Positions 21,423 to 31,987 of a stretch of DNA of 64,000 nt are shown piece after piece. The position numbers and the translations under genes were made by a program. The notes below the pieces were generated by a model. It had not been told where the DNA came from and did not search any database. It saw nothing but the letters and a program-made list of their open reading frames with translations. The number at the start of each line of letters is the position of its first letter. The stretch's first letter is position 1. The DNA comes from Sordariomycetes sp. S80-01Y. Its lineage: Eukaryota; Ascomycota; Sordariomycetes. Location: positions 186,001 to 250,000 of the forward strand of contig JAXQJY010000023.1 in assembly GCA_037042185.1 (NCBI GenBank). Reading direction: 5' to 3'.

Positions 21423-23255
21423 CTAAGATCCAGGAGCAGGTGCTCCATTCGCCGGCGCGCCTTGCCCGCCCTGTTGCTGCTGGTACATCAAGGACTGGTA
21501 CCACAAAGCAACATAGTTCTGGTATCCACCATCTAGTCGAGTCAGTCATGGTTTTAGGACCGCGTGTTGAGGAGACAACCTACATTGGGCGTAAGGGTCT
21601 TCACCGCCTGCTGGCGCTGGTGCCGAGCTGTTAGTAGGTGTGTTGGACGATTGCTGTCCGTAGCCGCCGCTACGATCATAGTCGTGCTGGCCACGTCCTC
21701 CACGACCGCCGCCGCCTCCGCCTGTCTTTTGCCTCTGTAAAATTGTTAGCCAAGAGCCCTGTGCGCTTGTATGGATGAGAAACGTACCACTGCATCAACC
21801 TTCTCTTCAATGGCAGCCTTGGCTTGGGTGATAGCCTCCCTTGAGCCAATCAGATTGATCTCCCTCTCAGTCTCCCCGGGTCCCGACGACTGCGAAACAT
21901 TGATCTTGCAGTTGGTTGTAGACTGCATTTCCCGTATGGTCTCACCTCCCTTTCCGATGATCATGCCCACGGCTTCGGAGGGGACGAAAACCGAGTCGTT
22001 GATCTTGTCCTGTCCACCACCATTCATGTGACCCCCGCCGCCGTCTCGGCGCTGGTCGTTGCGTCCTCCGGAGGGCGCTCCGCCAGCGCGAGAACCAGTA
22101 GCCTCTCCGCGGCTATCACTGTCGACAATCTCCATAATAGCATCCTTGGCACGTGCGGCAGCCTCGGGTGTGCCGATCAAGTTCACGGGCCGAAGACCGT
22201 TGACGCTCTTGTTCTCGCCAACGATGTTGATGTGACAGCCCGAACGCTCCTGGAGATCCCTGATGGTTTCTCCGCCTCGTCCAATAATGAGACCGACGGT
22301 CCTATCGGGCACCATGATCTGAATGTGGTCTTCCCCGTCCCTGAGAGACGCTGCGCCACCCTTGTTAGTATCGCGAGGTCGCTCTTGAGCGCGGTTCAGA
22401 GGGGCCATGCCGCTGTCGTCGATAATTCGGTTGATAGCGGCCTTGACGTCCTCTCGGCGATGGCGAGGACCAGTAATCTTGCATTGCCGTGTGGAGCTCC
22501 CGTTGTCAGCAGGGAGGAACTGCACCCTGCAGTTGAAGTCGGCTTCGATGCGTCTCAAGTTTTCGCCTTGGCGGCCTATGATGAGACCAACGAGACTAGA
22601 TTCGATCTGCATGACCTCAGACTGGTCGTCACCTCCTCGAGGAGACCGTTCGCGCCCAGCACGAGGCGAGAACTGTCCGCCTCGTGGACCGGGAGAGTAT
22701 GAGCGGTCCCGTCCGTAATCACGTCCATGATTCTGGCGGCGTTCGTCGCGGTAAGGATTCTGTCGGTCGTTGTAGCTGTTACGAGACGGCGAGCGAGATC
22801 GCGACCTCTGGTAGGGAGAGCGGTCCTGACCGCGCTCTTGGCTGAAGACCAGGGGGCGGTCGTAACCAGTTACGCCTTTATCGGTGGCAGCTGCGCGGAC
22901 CTTGGCCAAGGTGTCACTGAAGTTTACGGTGCCCGAGTTGACGGGTCGAATGGCACTAAGGTCGAGGCTGCCGCTCGCCGACGGCGCAGGCAGACCTGGA
23001 GCACCATGTCCGTATCCAGGAGGGCCTGGGGGGGGCGCTTGATAGGGCGCTTGGGGTCCAGCAGACGAAGACTGAGGAGGCGGAGGATATGAAGGGTTCG
23101 AAGCAGTTGGTGGGGTCTGAGTTGGAGTAGTCGCTGGGCGCTGCGCGGCTGATGATCACAAGGTTAGTGCCCGACAAAGGTGCAGGATCAGCAGGCGAAT
23201 ATCTACACTTACCGAGGGCCGCCAGCAAATTCTGGATGTTTGCGGCGTCCGCCAT
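21423..23255 (-). CDS. Triple-KH-domain RNA-binding protein (FUBP-like)
   Basis: A nucleic-acid-binding protein with three KH domains, of the far-upstream-element-binding type; it probably acts in mRNA processing or stability. Four exons: 23255-23213, 23148-21788, 21734-21584 and 21532-21423, giving 554 aa with consistent phases. The N-terminus (MADAANIQNLLAALG) leads into a Pro/Gln/Ser-rich segment, then an SR/RGG-like region (about 110-185). KH1 (about 190-255, GLIIGRQGEN), KH2 (about 285-350, GLIIGRGGET) and KH3 (about 400-465, GMIIGKGGET) all keep the GxxG loop. The C-terminus is Gly/Arg-rich and ends with the YGGYQNYVALWYQ segment typical of fungal members. The 43-nt first exon is too small for simple ORF calling but is supported by a GTAAGT donor and an in-frame join. 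Confidence 0.92.
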
Positions 23256-25123
23256 TCTGCGCGATGGATGGTACGGAGACGAAATCACAGCTGTTCAGGC
23301 GAGTACAATGGCTTGTGATGCACAGGCCTGGCACGCGGTGGTCGAGAAGCGGCAGAAACGCCGGGGTACACTTGCAATATCTATTGCACGCGCAAGCGAG
23401 CTTTTGATGATGGCGCAAGACGGTCTTGATGTCGCGACGGATAGAGACAGACTGCGATGGCAGAGAGCGATGCGAGCTTGAAGGGCTGACTGGCGACCGA
23501 ATTCAGTTCGGCTTCACGAGTACTGGGACGAGTCACACAGTCAAGTCTCGAGAACGTGTCAACAGAGGTGCGCGGTCAGCGACGAGGTGAAGTCAAGAAG
23601 ATCAAGTTGAGAGTGCAAGGTGCGAGTGCAGTCGGAAGGATGTGTCCTGATGATGGAAGAGATTTCTTTCAAGTGGTGCCTGTTGTGGGGGCGTTAATGG
23701 TGAGGTGCGCGATTGATGATGGAGGAGAATTGGAAAGTGGGAAGGCGACATGCGATTTTTCCTGCCTAATCATTTCGGGTTAAATTTTGGCACCTCGCGC
23801 AGCTGAGCGCAAGCGGGTCGGGGCACAAGCTCCGCCGTCGACGGATCAATGTTCCTCCAGCTTCGAACAGCTGTCTCATCGACGATTTGTCGATCTGGCG
23901 TGTGCAGGGAGCGCAATGGGATGATCCGGCGACATTCAATAAGCCCCTGGCAACATAGGGATGACCGACATGTGCGTATTGTGCTGATATCCGACCGGCC
24001 GGGGATCTGGCAGCCGCAGATGTGCCAGTGGTGCAGACCACTATTCCACAGGCGGGAAAGCGTCAGGGTGCCACAAAAATGCGATCGTCTTTTTTCACCT
24101 TCCCACATCTAGACTTATCGATAGGATCAGAGATCGATAACCTCTTGATACCATAGAGCACAATCAACAGCGTTGGGTCGGGGCTACAATGCTTCTACGG
24201 AGTAGTTACTACGCATCATCGATTCATCAGCCGACGCCTCGGCCTTGTAAATCATTACTTTTGCTTGTGGCCTGCCCCTGAAGCAGCCAAGGATACACCT
24301 TGACGACCGTCCCTCACGGGTCCCACTGTGTGTACCTGGCGGGACGAGATCGACTCGAAGGAAAAGCTTGAAAACGTAGCCTATCGAGTGCTGCCGAATC
24401 GGCAGCGGTAGAGCCTCGAAAGTTCCATCTTTTCTCTAACCAACACGTAAGTAATCACTGGAGTCGCACAAGCACAGCACGGAAGCCGGGAACAAATATG
24501 CACGGTCTATCCGAACCCTCCGCGCGTCAATCCTTCTCCTGAACACAGCCACACATCCCTTTGAACAAATACTGCAAAAGTAAACAGCTCCACGTTGGGT
24601 TTCAGTAAGTGCCCTAAATCTGTCAGCTTAACTCGGCCTCAGTGGACACGCTCGAGAGCAATCGCTGGCGCGTCAAGAATGGGTTTCGCCGGCGCGTTTT
24701 TTTTTAGGGTCCAGAGCTCGCCCCCTGATCTTTGGCTAATACGAGGATAGTGAGACCAATTCAGGAACGCGGATTCCTGTCCAGCCGAGAAGCCGAGAGC
24801 ACACCATCCGCAGCAAATCCACTTGCGCGTGATGGATAGCTGCCAATGCCCTCGTAAATGTTTCCAGGGTCGTTTTGCGCTTCGTCACCAAACAGAGGCA
24901 GCATGTTGAATTCGACAAAATGTATTGCAATCCCTACCGATGACACCGCATAGTTCCAGGAAATGCCTAATAATCCCAAACCAATCGCTACCAAACTCCA
25001 GTAATCCTAAAGCGCCAAGTGACCGGCTTCCGCAGACCCAATTGGTATAATGCATCCGATCTTTCCGCGGGCAGTGCGCGTGACTCCCACTGTAAGCATC
25101 GGAGAGACGCATTGCCTCTGCTT
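23256..25123. other. Gene-poor 1.9-kb interval
   Basis: Upstream of the KH gene. Only short ORFs occur, none with recognisable motifs. A T run (TTTTTTTT) lies near 24698-24705. It is probably the KH-gene promoter and leader plus unremarkable intergenic DNA. Confidence 0.4.
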
Positions 25124-25324
25124 TTACATGACTGTACAATTGCATCCGTTGGGGCACCATCGAGAAGATCGGATCCTAACGTGCCCTTCGCATTGCGGGC
25201 AGCTATCCTCCACCTCCATGGTCTTGTCCTGCCGCCCTGGGCAGTTCTCTTTGAAGCATCTTGTATTCCCCCTCGACACTTGGTGACCGCACTTCTTGTA
25301 GGAGACGACGTTGCGTGTGCACAT
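25124..25324 (-). CDS. Small Cys-rich putative zinc-binding protein, 66 aa
   Basis: From ATG 25324 the frame reads MCTRNVVSYKKCGHQ and continues with nine cysteines and one well-placed histidine, including a CGH pair, a CPQC knuckle and a terminal CPNGCNC cluster. The spacing resembles small fungal zinc-ribbon-like proteins that begin with MC and a CGH motif. There is no signal peptide, so an intracellular, metal-binding role is more likely than a secreted effector. The frame is open upstream to 25480, but the extra part is Ser/Leu/Pro-rich and leader-like. A further 3' exon cannot be excluded. Confidence 0.6.
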   Translation of the reverse strand: MCTRNVVSYKKCGHQVSRGNTRCFKENCPGRQDKTMEVEDSCPQCEGHVRIRSSRWCPNGCNCTVM

Positions 25325-26327
25325 TTCGAAAAGATTCGGCCTGACCGGATCAGGTGGAATGGGATGCGGGAGTTGTTGGAGGGTGAGCAAGGTCGTATCG
25401 AGTGTTGAAAGATGTGAGTTGAAGTTGTAAGGGACCGAGAGACTGAGCTGGACTGATGTGGAGGATTTGTAGCTGCTCACAAAGGCGAAGTTGACGGAGG
25501 GAGAAAGAAGAAATCTCGGACGGAAAGATCAACATTTGCTTTTAGGTGAACAGGAGCTCACGCGAGGACTGGAAGGAGGGAGCGGGGTGGCTTTAAGTTC
25601 AAGGGTACTGCGTCTAGCGGCGTCACGGAGGTCTCTCAAGCAGCTTGCCTGTGCCTGCCCAGCGCCACGCCTTGAAGTTCCCGCGCCTCCATGTGTATGT
25701 GTACGAAGGGACAGACTTTATGGTTGCAAGAACCCACCTTTTCGGGCCACTATTGCTGCTGGAAAAGAGCGCTTAACCACTTGCAACTGCAGGTACGACA
25801 CAGTATGTTCCTTGGGGCGAGGCAGTGTTACTTGACGAGAACGGTGAGGCAAGTTGGCAAGGCACCACCTCGACAGCACCGAGCATCTGAAACATCGGCA
25901 TCATAATACCACAGGAGACTCGTTGAGATTTTCGATGCGACGGAGCTTCCAGTTTTTCGGGCACGACCAACGATCAAAGCAGATCAGCAGAAGCTGCAGA
26001 TGGTCCGAGGCGAGGCGAGGTATGGTGTGGGAGTAGCGGCGTGGCTCAGCGCAGAGGCACTCATGACGTCTCGGCCCCGGCCAAGAGCAAGGTGGAGTTT
26101 CAGCCTAAACAGGACAAGCGCAGGTCTGGGCCACCTCCGCATGGCAAGTCTCCACCTGTGTTCTCCAGACTCAACCGTCACCGGCTGCTCAACCGACAGC
26201 CAGCGACCTTACATCTCGCATCCACTGGCACCACACAGCATCTGTTAGCTTTCTTGGGTAGCATTGCTTGTTCCGTAGCTTCTGTCTTGTTGTGCGCACA
26301 GTCGCTGCGCTTCCACTCTCTTCCGGC
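25325..26327. other. Divergent promoter region
   Basis: It lies between the Cys-rich gene (-) and the WDR48-like gene (+). The ORF 26041-26391 (+) overlaps the first WDR48 exon in another frame and is not called. I see no other feature. Confidence 0.4.
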
Positions 26328-29300
26328 ATGGCAAGCAAACGCAATCGCCAGAGAATCAGTTATGGTGAGTTCCCCCGCAACTCGACTTTAGGCTGCCTCT
26401 CGTGAGCAAACCAACGTCGCAACCGTCCTCCACCGCTGGAAATACCGCGCGCGACGTCGGACTTTGCTACTGGCTTGTCGCCAAAGCTTGAAAAGCTCAA
26501 TTGATCTTTGGCACTGTCGCCATGGGACCTTCTTCTCGAGCAACACTAACTCCGAATCAGTCCTTGAGAACACCAAAGCCTCCGCAGGTGGTCACCGGCT
26601 AGGTGTTCTAGGCGTCGCCGTCGATCGAGACACCAGTATTCTGTAAGCTTACCGGCCGTCAATTCCATAAAGCCGCACGCAAACCAGCGCGAATCGACCC
26701 CTTTGCCACTCCGATGGACAACCTGGCTAACCAACCGTGTCCAAGGTACTCTGGCGGTCGAGATGGCGCCGTTTGCGCCTGGGATCTAGACCTCGATCTT
26801 CGAAACGGCCGCAAGGCAGACGTTCACGACAGCGAAGAGAAGCCTAAAAATAATGCCACCACGTTCCGCGCGCAGACCCAAGCGCATCCGAAATGGATCA
26901 ACGATATACTCCTCACTCAACACAACACTGCCCTCGTTACGGCGTCGGCCGATACAACAGTCAAAGTATGGCGGCCGCACGCTTACGAAAAGACGGAGCC
27001 GCAGGAGTTGGGTAGGCACGCAGACTATGTGAGGCGACTTGCCGCACCACCCGACGACATGGGCCTAAACTGGGTGGCTTCCGGTGGCCTGGACCGCAAA
27101 GTATGCCTGTGGGATCTGAACGGGGGAGGTAAAACTTTGGAGATTGATACTGCGGGCGAAGACAAGCCAGAAAAAGGCTCCGTCTATGCCTTGGCGACGG
27201 GTCGAAATATCCTGGCCGTGGGCAGCCCCGAAAAGACGCTGCGCTTGTACGATTGGCGATCGGGTACGAGGATATCCAGGATGCCCGGTCACACGGACAA
27301 CATCAGGTCCATCATCATCGATGACGCGGGCGAGAGGATTCTGACCGCCAGTGCCGATAAGACGATCAAAATGTGGGATGTGAAAGATGGTCGCTGTCTG
27401 CACACGTTCACCATGCACGACGAACAAGTCTGGTCACTGTACTCCGATGATCCTCGACTCGGTATCTTCTACAGTACGGATAGATCGGGTCTGATAGCCA
27501 AGACAGATATCCGGGGAAGCCTTGACGATGTGGATAATGGCTTGAGCATTGCTGTTGCTAAGGAACATTCGTTTACGTGGAAGGCTGTCCCGGCTGGCGG
27601 CTACATTTGGACTGCTTCCGATCAATCGTCAATCAACAGGTGGGACGACATTGACATGGACGACCACGCCTATTTGCGGGACAAGTTCAGGAGGGCAAGG
27701 GGCACTTCAGTATCTTCCAAGGCCCCTCGCACAATGTCAATGACGGGCACCGAAGAAGCTACCGAGGACAAGAAGAAGATCTCATCGAACTCCATCCTGA
27801 GGATTTCGAATACGGCACCATTCCCTCTACGTGTAGGAGACCCCGATATGGCACAGGAGACAACCACGGAGAAGAAATCTGAAGTCACCATCGAGACCCA
27901 GGATCTGGAAGTCAAGCCTGTTCACCAATTGCCAGCAGAGACGATTGAGGGCCAGTTCGGTCTCTTGAAGCACAAGCTTCTGAATGACAGGAGACGCGTT
28001 CTTACTTTGGACACTGCTGGTGAGGTTGTGATGTGGGATCTGATCAAGGTGGGCTATCACCGACCTGCGGCCAGAGTCAAAGCTAATAATTTAAGTGCAA
28101 ACCAATCAAGAGCTTCGGCAAGCAGCATTTGGAGGATGTCGAGCAACTTGTCAATACGCGCGAGGCTGTTGCACCCTGGTGCAGCATAGATCTCAGCTCT
28201 GGAAATCTAACTGTGGTACTTGAGCAATACAACTGTTTTGATGCTGAGGTGTATGCGGACGAGCTGGACTTGGACGAACCTGTCGAGTTCCGGGAAGACC
28301 AAAGAAGTATGTCTTCCATATCAAGGCCTCTTGTCTTTGCTAATCAAATTCAGTTTCCCTTGGGAGATGGATCCTTCGCTACCTCTTCGCGAACCTCATC
28401 GATGAAGAGATCAAACGAGACGAAGACTATCGGCAAAAGCTCAACGAGGGTGTCGAGAAACGCCAAGCAGCCACGCGAGCCAACGCTCCAACGTCGATAC
28501 CGCTACCTCAGAACACACTCCAGAGCTGGGAGACGAGCGAGCAAACTACAACACCGAAGGCCAACGGCCTGCAAATACCATCCACAACGCCAGGTCTCGG
28601 TATCAACCAAGCTACACCGGGCCCTAATGCAGTAGCCGGGAGCCCTATGAGTCCTGTTGAGAAACGCATGTCGCATCAAAGTCGGCGATCAGGCGACAAC
28701 GATTACTTCTCATCGTCCATTGGACCAGTAGACTCGGGTGCGAAACCGGCAGGGACGCCTGCCACGCCAGCGGCAGAATCAACCGAGGCCGCAAAGGACG
28801 ACAAAGACAAAGAAAAGGACAAGGCAGCGGATAACGGCAAATCGCCCGTGGCATTTGGCAAGAAATTCCGTATGTCTTTTGGCACAAAGAAGTTGGGGCG
28901 ATCAGCCTCCCAGACTGCACAAGAGAAGCCCGCGGTTGTTGAAGAGAAGGCCGAGGAGTCCGAGTCGTCATCCAACCACGAAAAGGAAGTTGAGGACAAC
29001 TTCTACGGCGTGATCCAAAAGATGCGCAATGAGTACGACCGGCAGTTGGCGGAGTCTCCAGACAAAATCATCGGCACACGGATGGACCCCAGTCTACCGA
29101 GCGAGACACCTGTGCTGAAATTGCCATCGAACACGAAGGTCTTCATCCAGGAAGAGACCTCTGGTAGTACAGCCAATCTCTACGAGGGCACCGTAGGCAG
29201 CGTCGGGAGAGACGCGGACGTCATCGAGCAGAAGGGGCCCATGTGGCTCGGTCATGTTCTCCTACAGAACGAGGTTACCTGGAAGGAACCTGTCAAGATC

Positions 29301-29763
29301 TCATTCGTGCTCCATCCAACTGGAGATCTACCCACAGTGGCATCTGCCGACGGAAACAACAGGCTGAATGCGAATAGAATGTTGCGCGTGAGGAAGATTC
29401 TTTCCTACGTGGCAGAGCGCATAGAGCAGCAGCCAGAAGAGCCGGAAGAGAATCCTCTAAAGCCCGAGGAGTACCTAGATCTCTACTGTAACGAGCAGGT
29501 AAGTGTTTGTCACCGAAGATGCCAATATCATAGCTAACCATAAAAAGCGCCTGGATCCCCTCATGAGCTTGGCAACCCTCCGAACTCACGTTTGGAAAGG
29601 AGGCAACGATATCGTGTTACACTATAAGGCCAATGGACGCAAGGAGATTCGCCTCGCCCCTCCGCCACCGGAGCCTGTTCCTGAGCCAGAGGCGACGCAA
29701 GAGACGACAGAGGGAGCGAACAACGCCAACGCAGCTCCCACAACGCCTGGGCAGATCGGATAG
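26328..29763 (+). CDS. WD40-repeat protein, WDR48/UAF1 (S. pombe Bun107) family
   Basis: A scaffold that in characterised relatives binds and activates ubiquitin-specific proteases (UAF1-USP1 in animals, Bun107-Ubp9 in fission yeast). Six exons: 26328-26364, 26561-26642, 26746-28048, 28096-28306, 28354-29498 and 29548-29763, giving 997 aa with consistent phases. The N-terminus [13 protein letters not shown] joins [15 protein letters not shown] across a 196-nt first intron. WD repeats fill about residues 25-330 ([48 protein letters not shown]). The C-terminal third has the family DUF3337 region: [19 protein letters not shown], then MRNEYDR and a ubiquitin-like tail with [16 protein letters not shown] and [16 protein letters not shown]. 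The first two exons are short and could be missed by automatic calling. Confidence 0.93.
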
Positions 29764-30132
29764 GATGAACAAAGCGTCAGGCAGTAGGCCGCATCGGTTC
29801 CTTTCGAATCACAGGCGCCGCTCCGAGCAGAACACCCGCCTGTATCCTTCCTGGCAGATGCCGACTCGGAGTCTAAGCCAGAGTGTTGTTGGCGATTTCT
29901 AGGTCATTGATGTCGCCCCTTGCCGGCGCATCGAACGGCCATTAGTGTCAATTATTCCTACTCTTTGTGTACGACACTCTCCAAAGCGATGGCCAAATGC
30001 CAGAGGAGCTACCAGCTCCCGGCGAGGCAGTTCATAAATTAGTCTAGTACATATTATACAGCGCTCATATCGTTACAGCATATGCTCCTTTCCTTCTATT
30101 TCTTTGACCAATCCCACTACCCTCAACCAGGG
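29764..30132. other. Short 3' flank between convergent genes
   Basis: These 369 bp hold the 3' UTRs of the WDR48-like (+) and SAM-carrier (-) genes. No further feature is seen. Confidence 0.5.
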
Positions 30133-30990
30133 CTATAAGACCTTGGTCATGGTATTCACCGCCCACTGGTAACTGCCCAGGAAGATGAAGCCTCCTATCG
30201 AAATCCACATTGTCCTCGGGGCTAAACCTGCAAAGAAGGGTCTCCATCCCTCCTCCCTTAGCATTTGTCCGCATAAAGCCCCCATGGCAACCCTCTTCTC
30301 GGCCAACATCACCCTGGTCTTGAGCACGTCCAACGGTGTGGTAAGACCCGCTGCTATCGCGCCCGCCAAGCTGCCGTACACGGCGCTCTCCAGCGCTGGT
30401 ACGTCCTCCCCCCGGCTGGCCATCGACTTGGAGTTGAGGTCTCGCCGTTGTCGCCCCCAGCTCTTCAGGGCCTCCCATATCGGGAACTGGATTACCGTGA
30501 AAGGAACCTCCCGAAAGACCGTGATGCCCCAGCCGCGGTACAGCTCCCTCCACATGCGCACCGTGCCCTCTGTCCTCTGCAGGGAAAGTATAGCCTTCAG
30601 AGCACCCATGCTCCTTCCCCCGTGCCGGCCCGCCTGAGCCCTCTGCTTCACCACCTCCGTCGGCACCCTGACCGAGCAGGCAGCGACCTCCCCGGCGCTG
30701 CCCGCGAGCATGTGCCCGAGCGCGCTCCCCTTGCCCAGCCTCTCGTCGCACATACTCTTTACGCTCTCGTACGTGCAGAAGAAGAAGGCCGCGCCCGGCG
30801 CGCTGCCGACGACCGCGCTGCCGACGCCGCGGTAGATGCCGGTGAAGCCTCCAGAGGGGAAGAAGCCGGCCGAGGACTGCAATCGAGTTTTGAGGGTATC
30901 GAGCGGGAAGAGCGAGAGGTCGACTGTGGTCCCAGCAAGGGCACCGGCCAGGAGGGCGGTTTGGAAGGGTGGGTTCTGAGGGGCGGACAT
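30133..30990 (-). CDS. PET8: Mitochondrial S-adenosylmethionine carrier (SLC25A26/Pet8-Sam5 type)
   Basis: An inner-mitochondrial-membrane carrier importing S-adenosylmethionine in exchange for S-adenosylhomocysteine, needed for methylations and for biotin and lipoate synthesis. A single 285-aa exon with three about 95-residue mitochondrial-carrier repeats. Each has its signature: PLDTLKTRLQ (repeat 1), PTEVVKQRAQ (repeat 2) and PLDVLKTRVM (repeat 3). GIYRGVGSAVVGSAPGAA and FREVPFTVIQFP match the SAM-carrier subgroup, including the PxE-type second motif. Length and absence of an N-terminal extension are normal. Family and substrate assignment by motif are confident; the symbol is the yeast one. 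Confidence 0.92.
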   Translation of the reverse strand: MSAPQNPPFQTALLAGALAGTTVDLSLFPLDTLKTRLQSSAGFFPSGGFTGIYRGVGSAVVGSAPGAAFFFCTYESVKSMCDERLGKGSALGHMLAGSAGEVAACSVRVPTEVVKQRAQAGRHGGRSMGALKAILSLQRTEGTVRMWRELYRGWGITVFREVPFTVIQFPIWEALKSWGRQRRDLNSKSMASRGEDVPALESAVYGSLAGAIAAGLTTPLDVLKTRVMLAEKRVAMGALCGQMLREEGWRPFFAGLAPRTMWISIGGFIFLGSYQWAVNTMTKVL

Positions 30991-31564
30991 GGCGGCGTCA
31001 AGATCTACCTTCGGCCGTTTTTTCTTTCCAGTCAGCGAAGGAATGTCGGCTGGGCGCGTAGGGAACGTTGAGAGGAATTGAAAGCGTTTGAAAGAGAGGA
31101 ATGGCCGAGAGAGGCCTGCTGGGTATGCGGGGAGAGCCAGGGGAGTGGGATGATGAGAGCTCGATGTTGCGGTTGGGAAATTTTGGGGACGCGGCGATAT
31201 CGATAAGATGCGAGCTCGGAGCTCCGAACCGACAATACCCTACACCTTGGACAGATTCAGAACCTAACTGGAATTTAAAAATGACAAGAGCCATGCAGAC
31301 AACTTGCTGGCTAATTGAAAGAAGAACTGAGGGGTTATCCTGTAGCTAAATAACTGAAATTCAGGAGCTGTAGCTTGATGAAATATTAATTGCACAGCTT
31401 GTGCTGTAGCCACCAGTACGCAAGATACACACGAGGAGACACATCTTACACGAGGAAACACCACTCTCGTCGTATTAAGGATACACCGAGTAGCATAACT
31501 CACCCCCCAGGTCTTCCCAAACGCCCAGACGATGCCATGCCTTTTCTTCTAAGTCCACAGCCAT
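30991..31564. other. Promoter of the SAM-carrier gene and 3' flank of the next minus gene
   Basis: These 574 bp contain only short ORFs. The segment 31270-31500 is AT-rich, as is usual for fungal promoter or 3' regions. Confidence 0.45.
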
Positions 31565-31987
31565 TTACATGTTGTCCCTCACGCTGGTCCCCGCCTTAGC
31601 ACTCTCCTCGGCGGCCCTCTTCGTCCTCTCCTGCAGCTTGGCCGTCTCCTCGGGCCCAGACGAGCTCCTGTCGGCCTTGACAGCCTCCTCGCCGTCCGAG
31701 GCGAGCTCGGGCTTCCAGTGGCCCTGGCCCTTCTTTTGCTTGGCGATGGAATCTTGCTTGTGCTTGTCGAAGTCGACATTGTCCTCTGCTCTGCTGTCAG
31801 CTTTCCCCCTTCCAAGATGGACCTGTCATCCCACGCAAGGCACCGTGAGCGCAGCGAAGAGGGGGTTGGGGAGAGGCGTACTGTCCGTGGACTCCTTGAG
31901 GCTCAATGTCCTGGAGGCGGAGAATGCGCGCGCGGCAGAGGGCGCGGCGAAGGCGCGGAGGGAGAGCATGTTGCGGGCGAGAGACAT
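31565..31987 (-). CDS. Small mitochondrial-type protein, about 109 aa
   Basis: Exons 31987-31882 and 31788-31565 fit one frame. The N-terminus MSLARNMLSLRAFAAPS with ARAFSASRTLS is a textbook mitochondrial presequence (Arg-rich, no acids, RxFS-type cleavage site). The mature part is short, hydrophilic and helical: EDNVDFDKHKQDSIAKQ, GQGHWKPELASDGEEAV, then a charged coiled-coil-like end and SVRDNM. The GHWKPELASDxE pattern is one I associate with a conserved small fungal mitochondrial protein, but I cannot name it. The 93-nt intron acceptor has a poor pyrimidine tract, so the exact junction (residues 35-37) is uncertain. A 3' UTR-like gap separates it from the SAM-carrier gene on the same strand. 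Confidence 0.7.

Noticed and set aside
22028-22702. 224-codon plus-strand ORF opposite the KH gene
   Set aside because: Antisense of three intact KH domains; no independent domain or start context.
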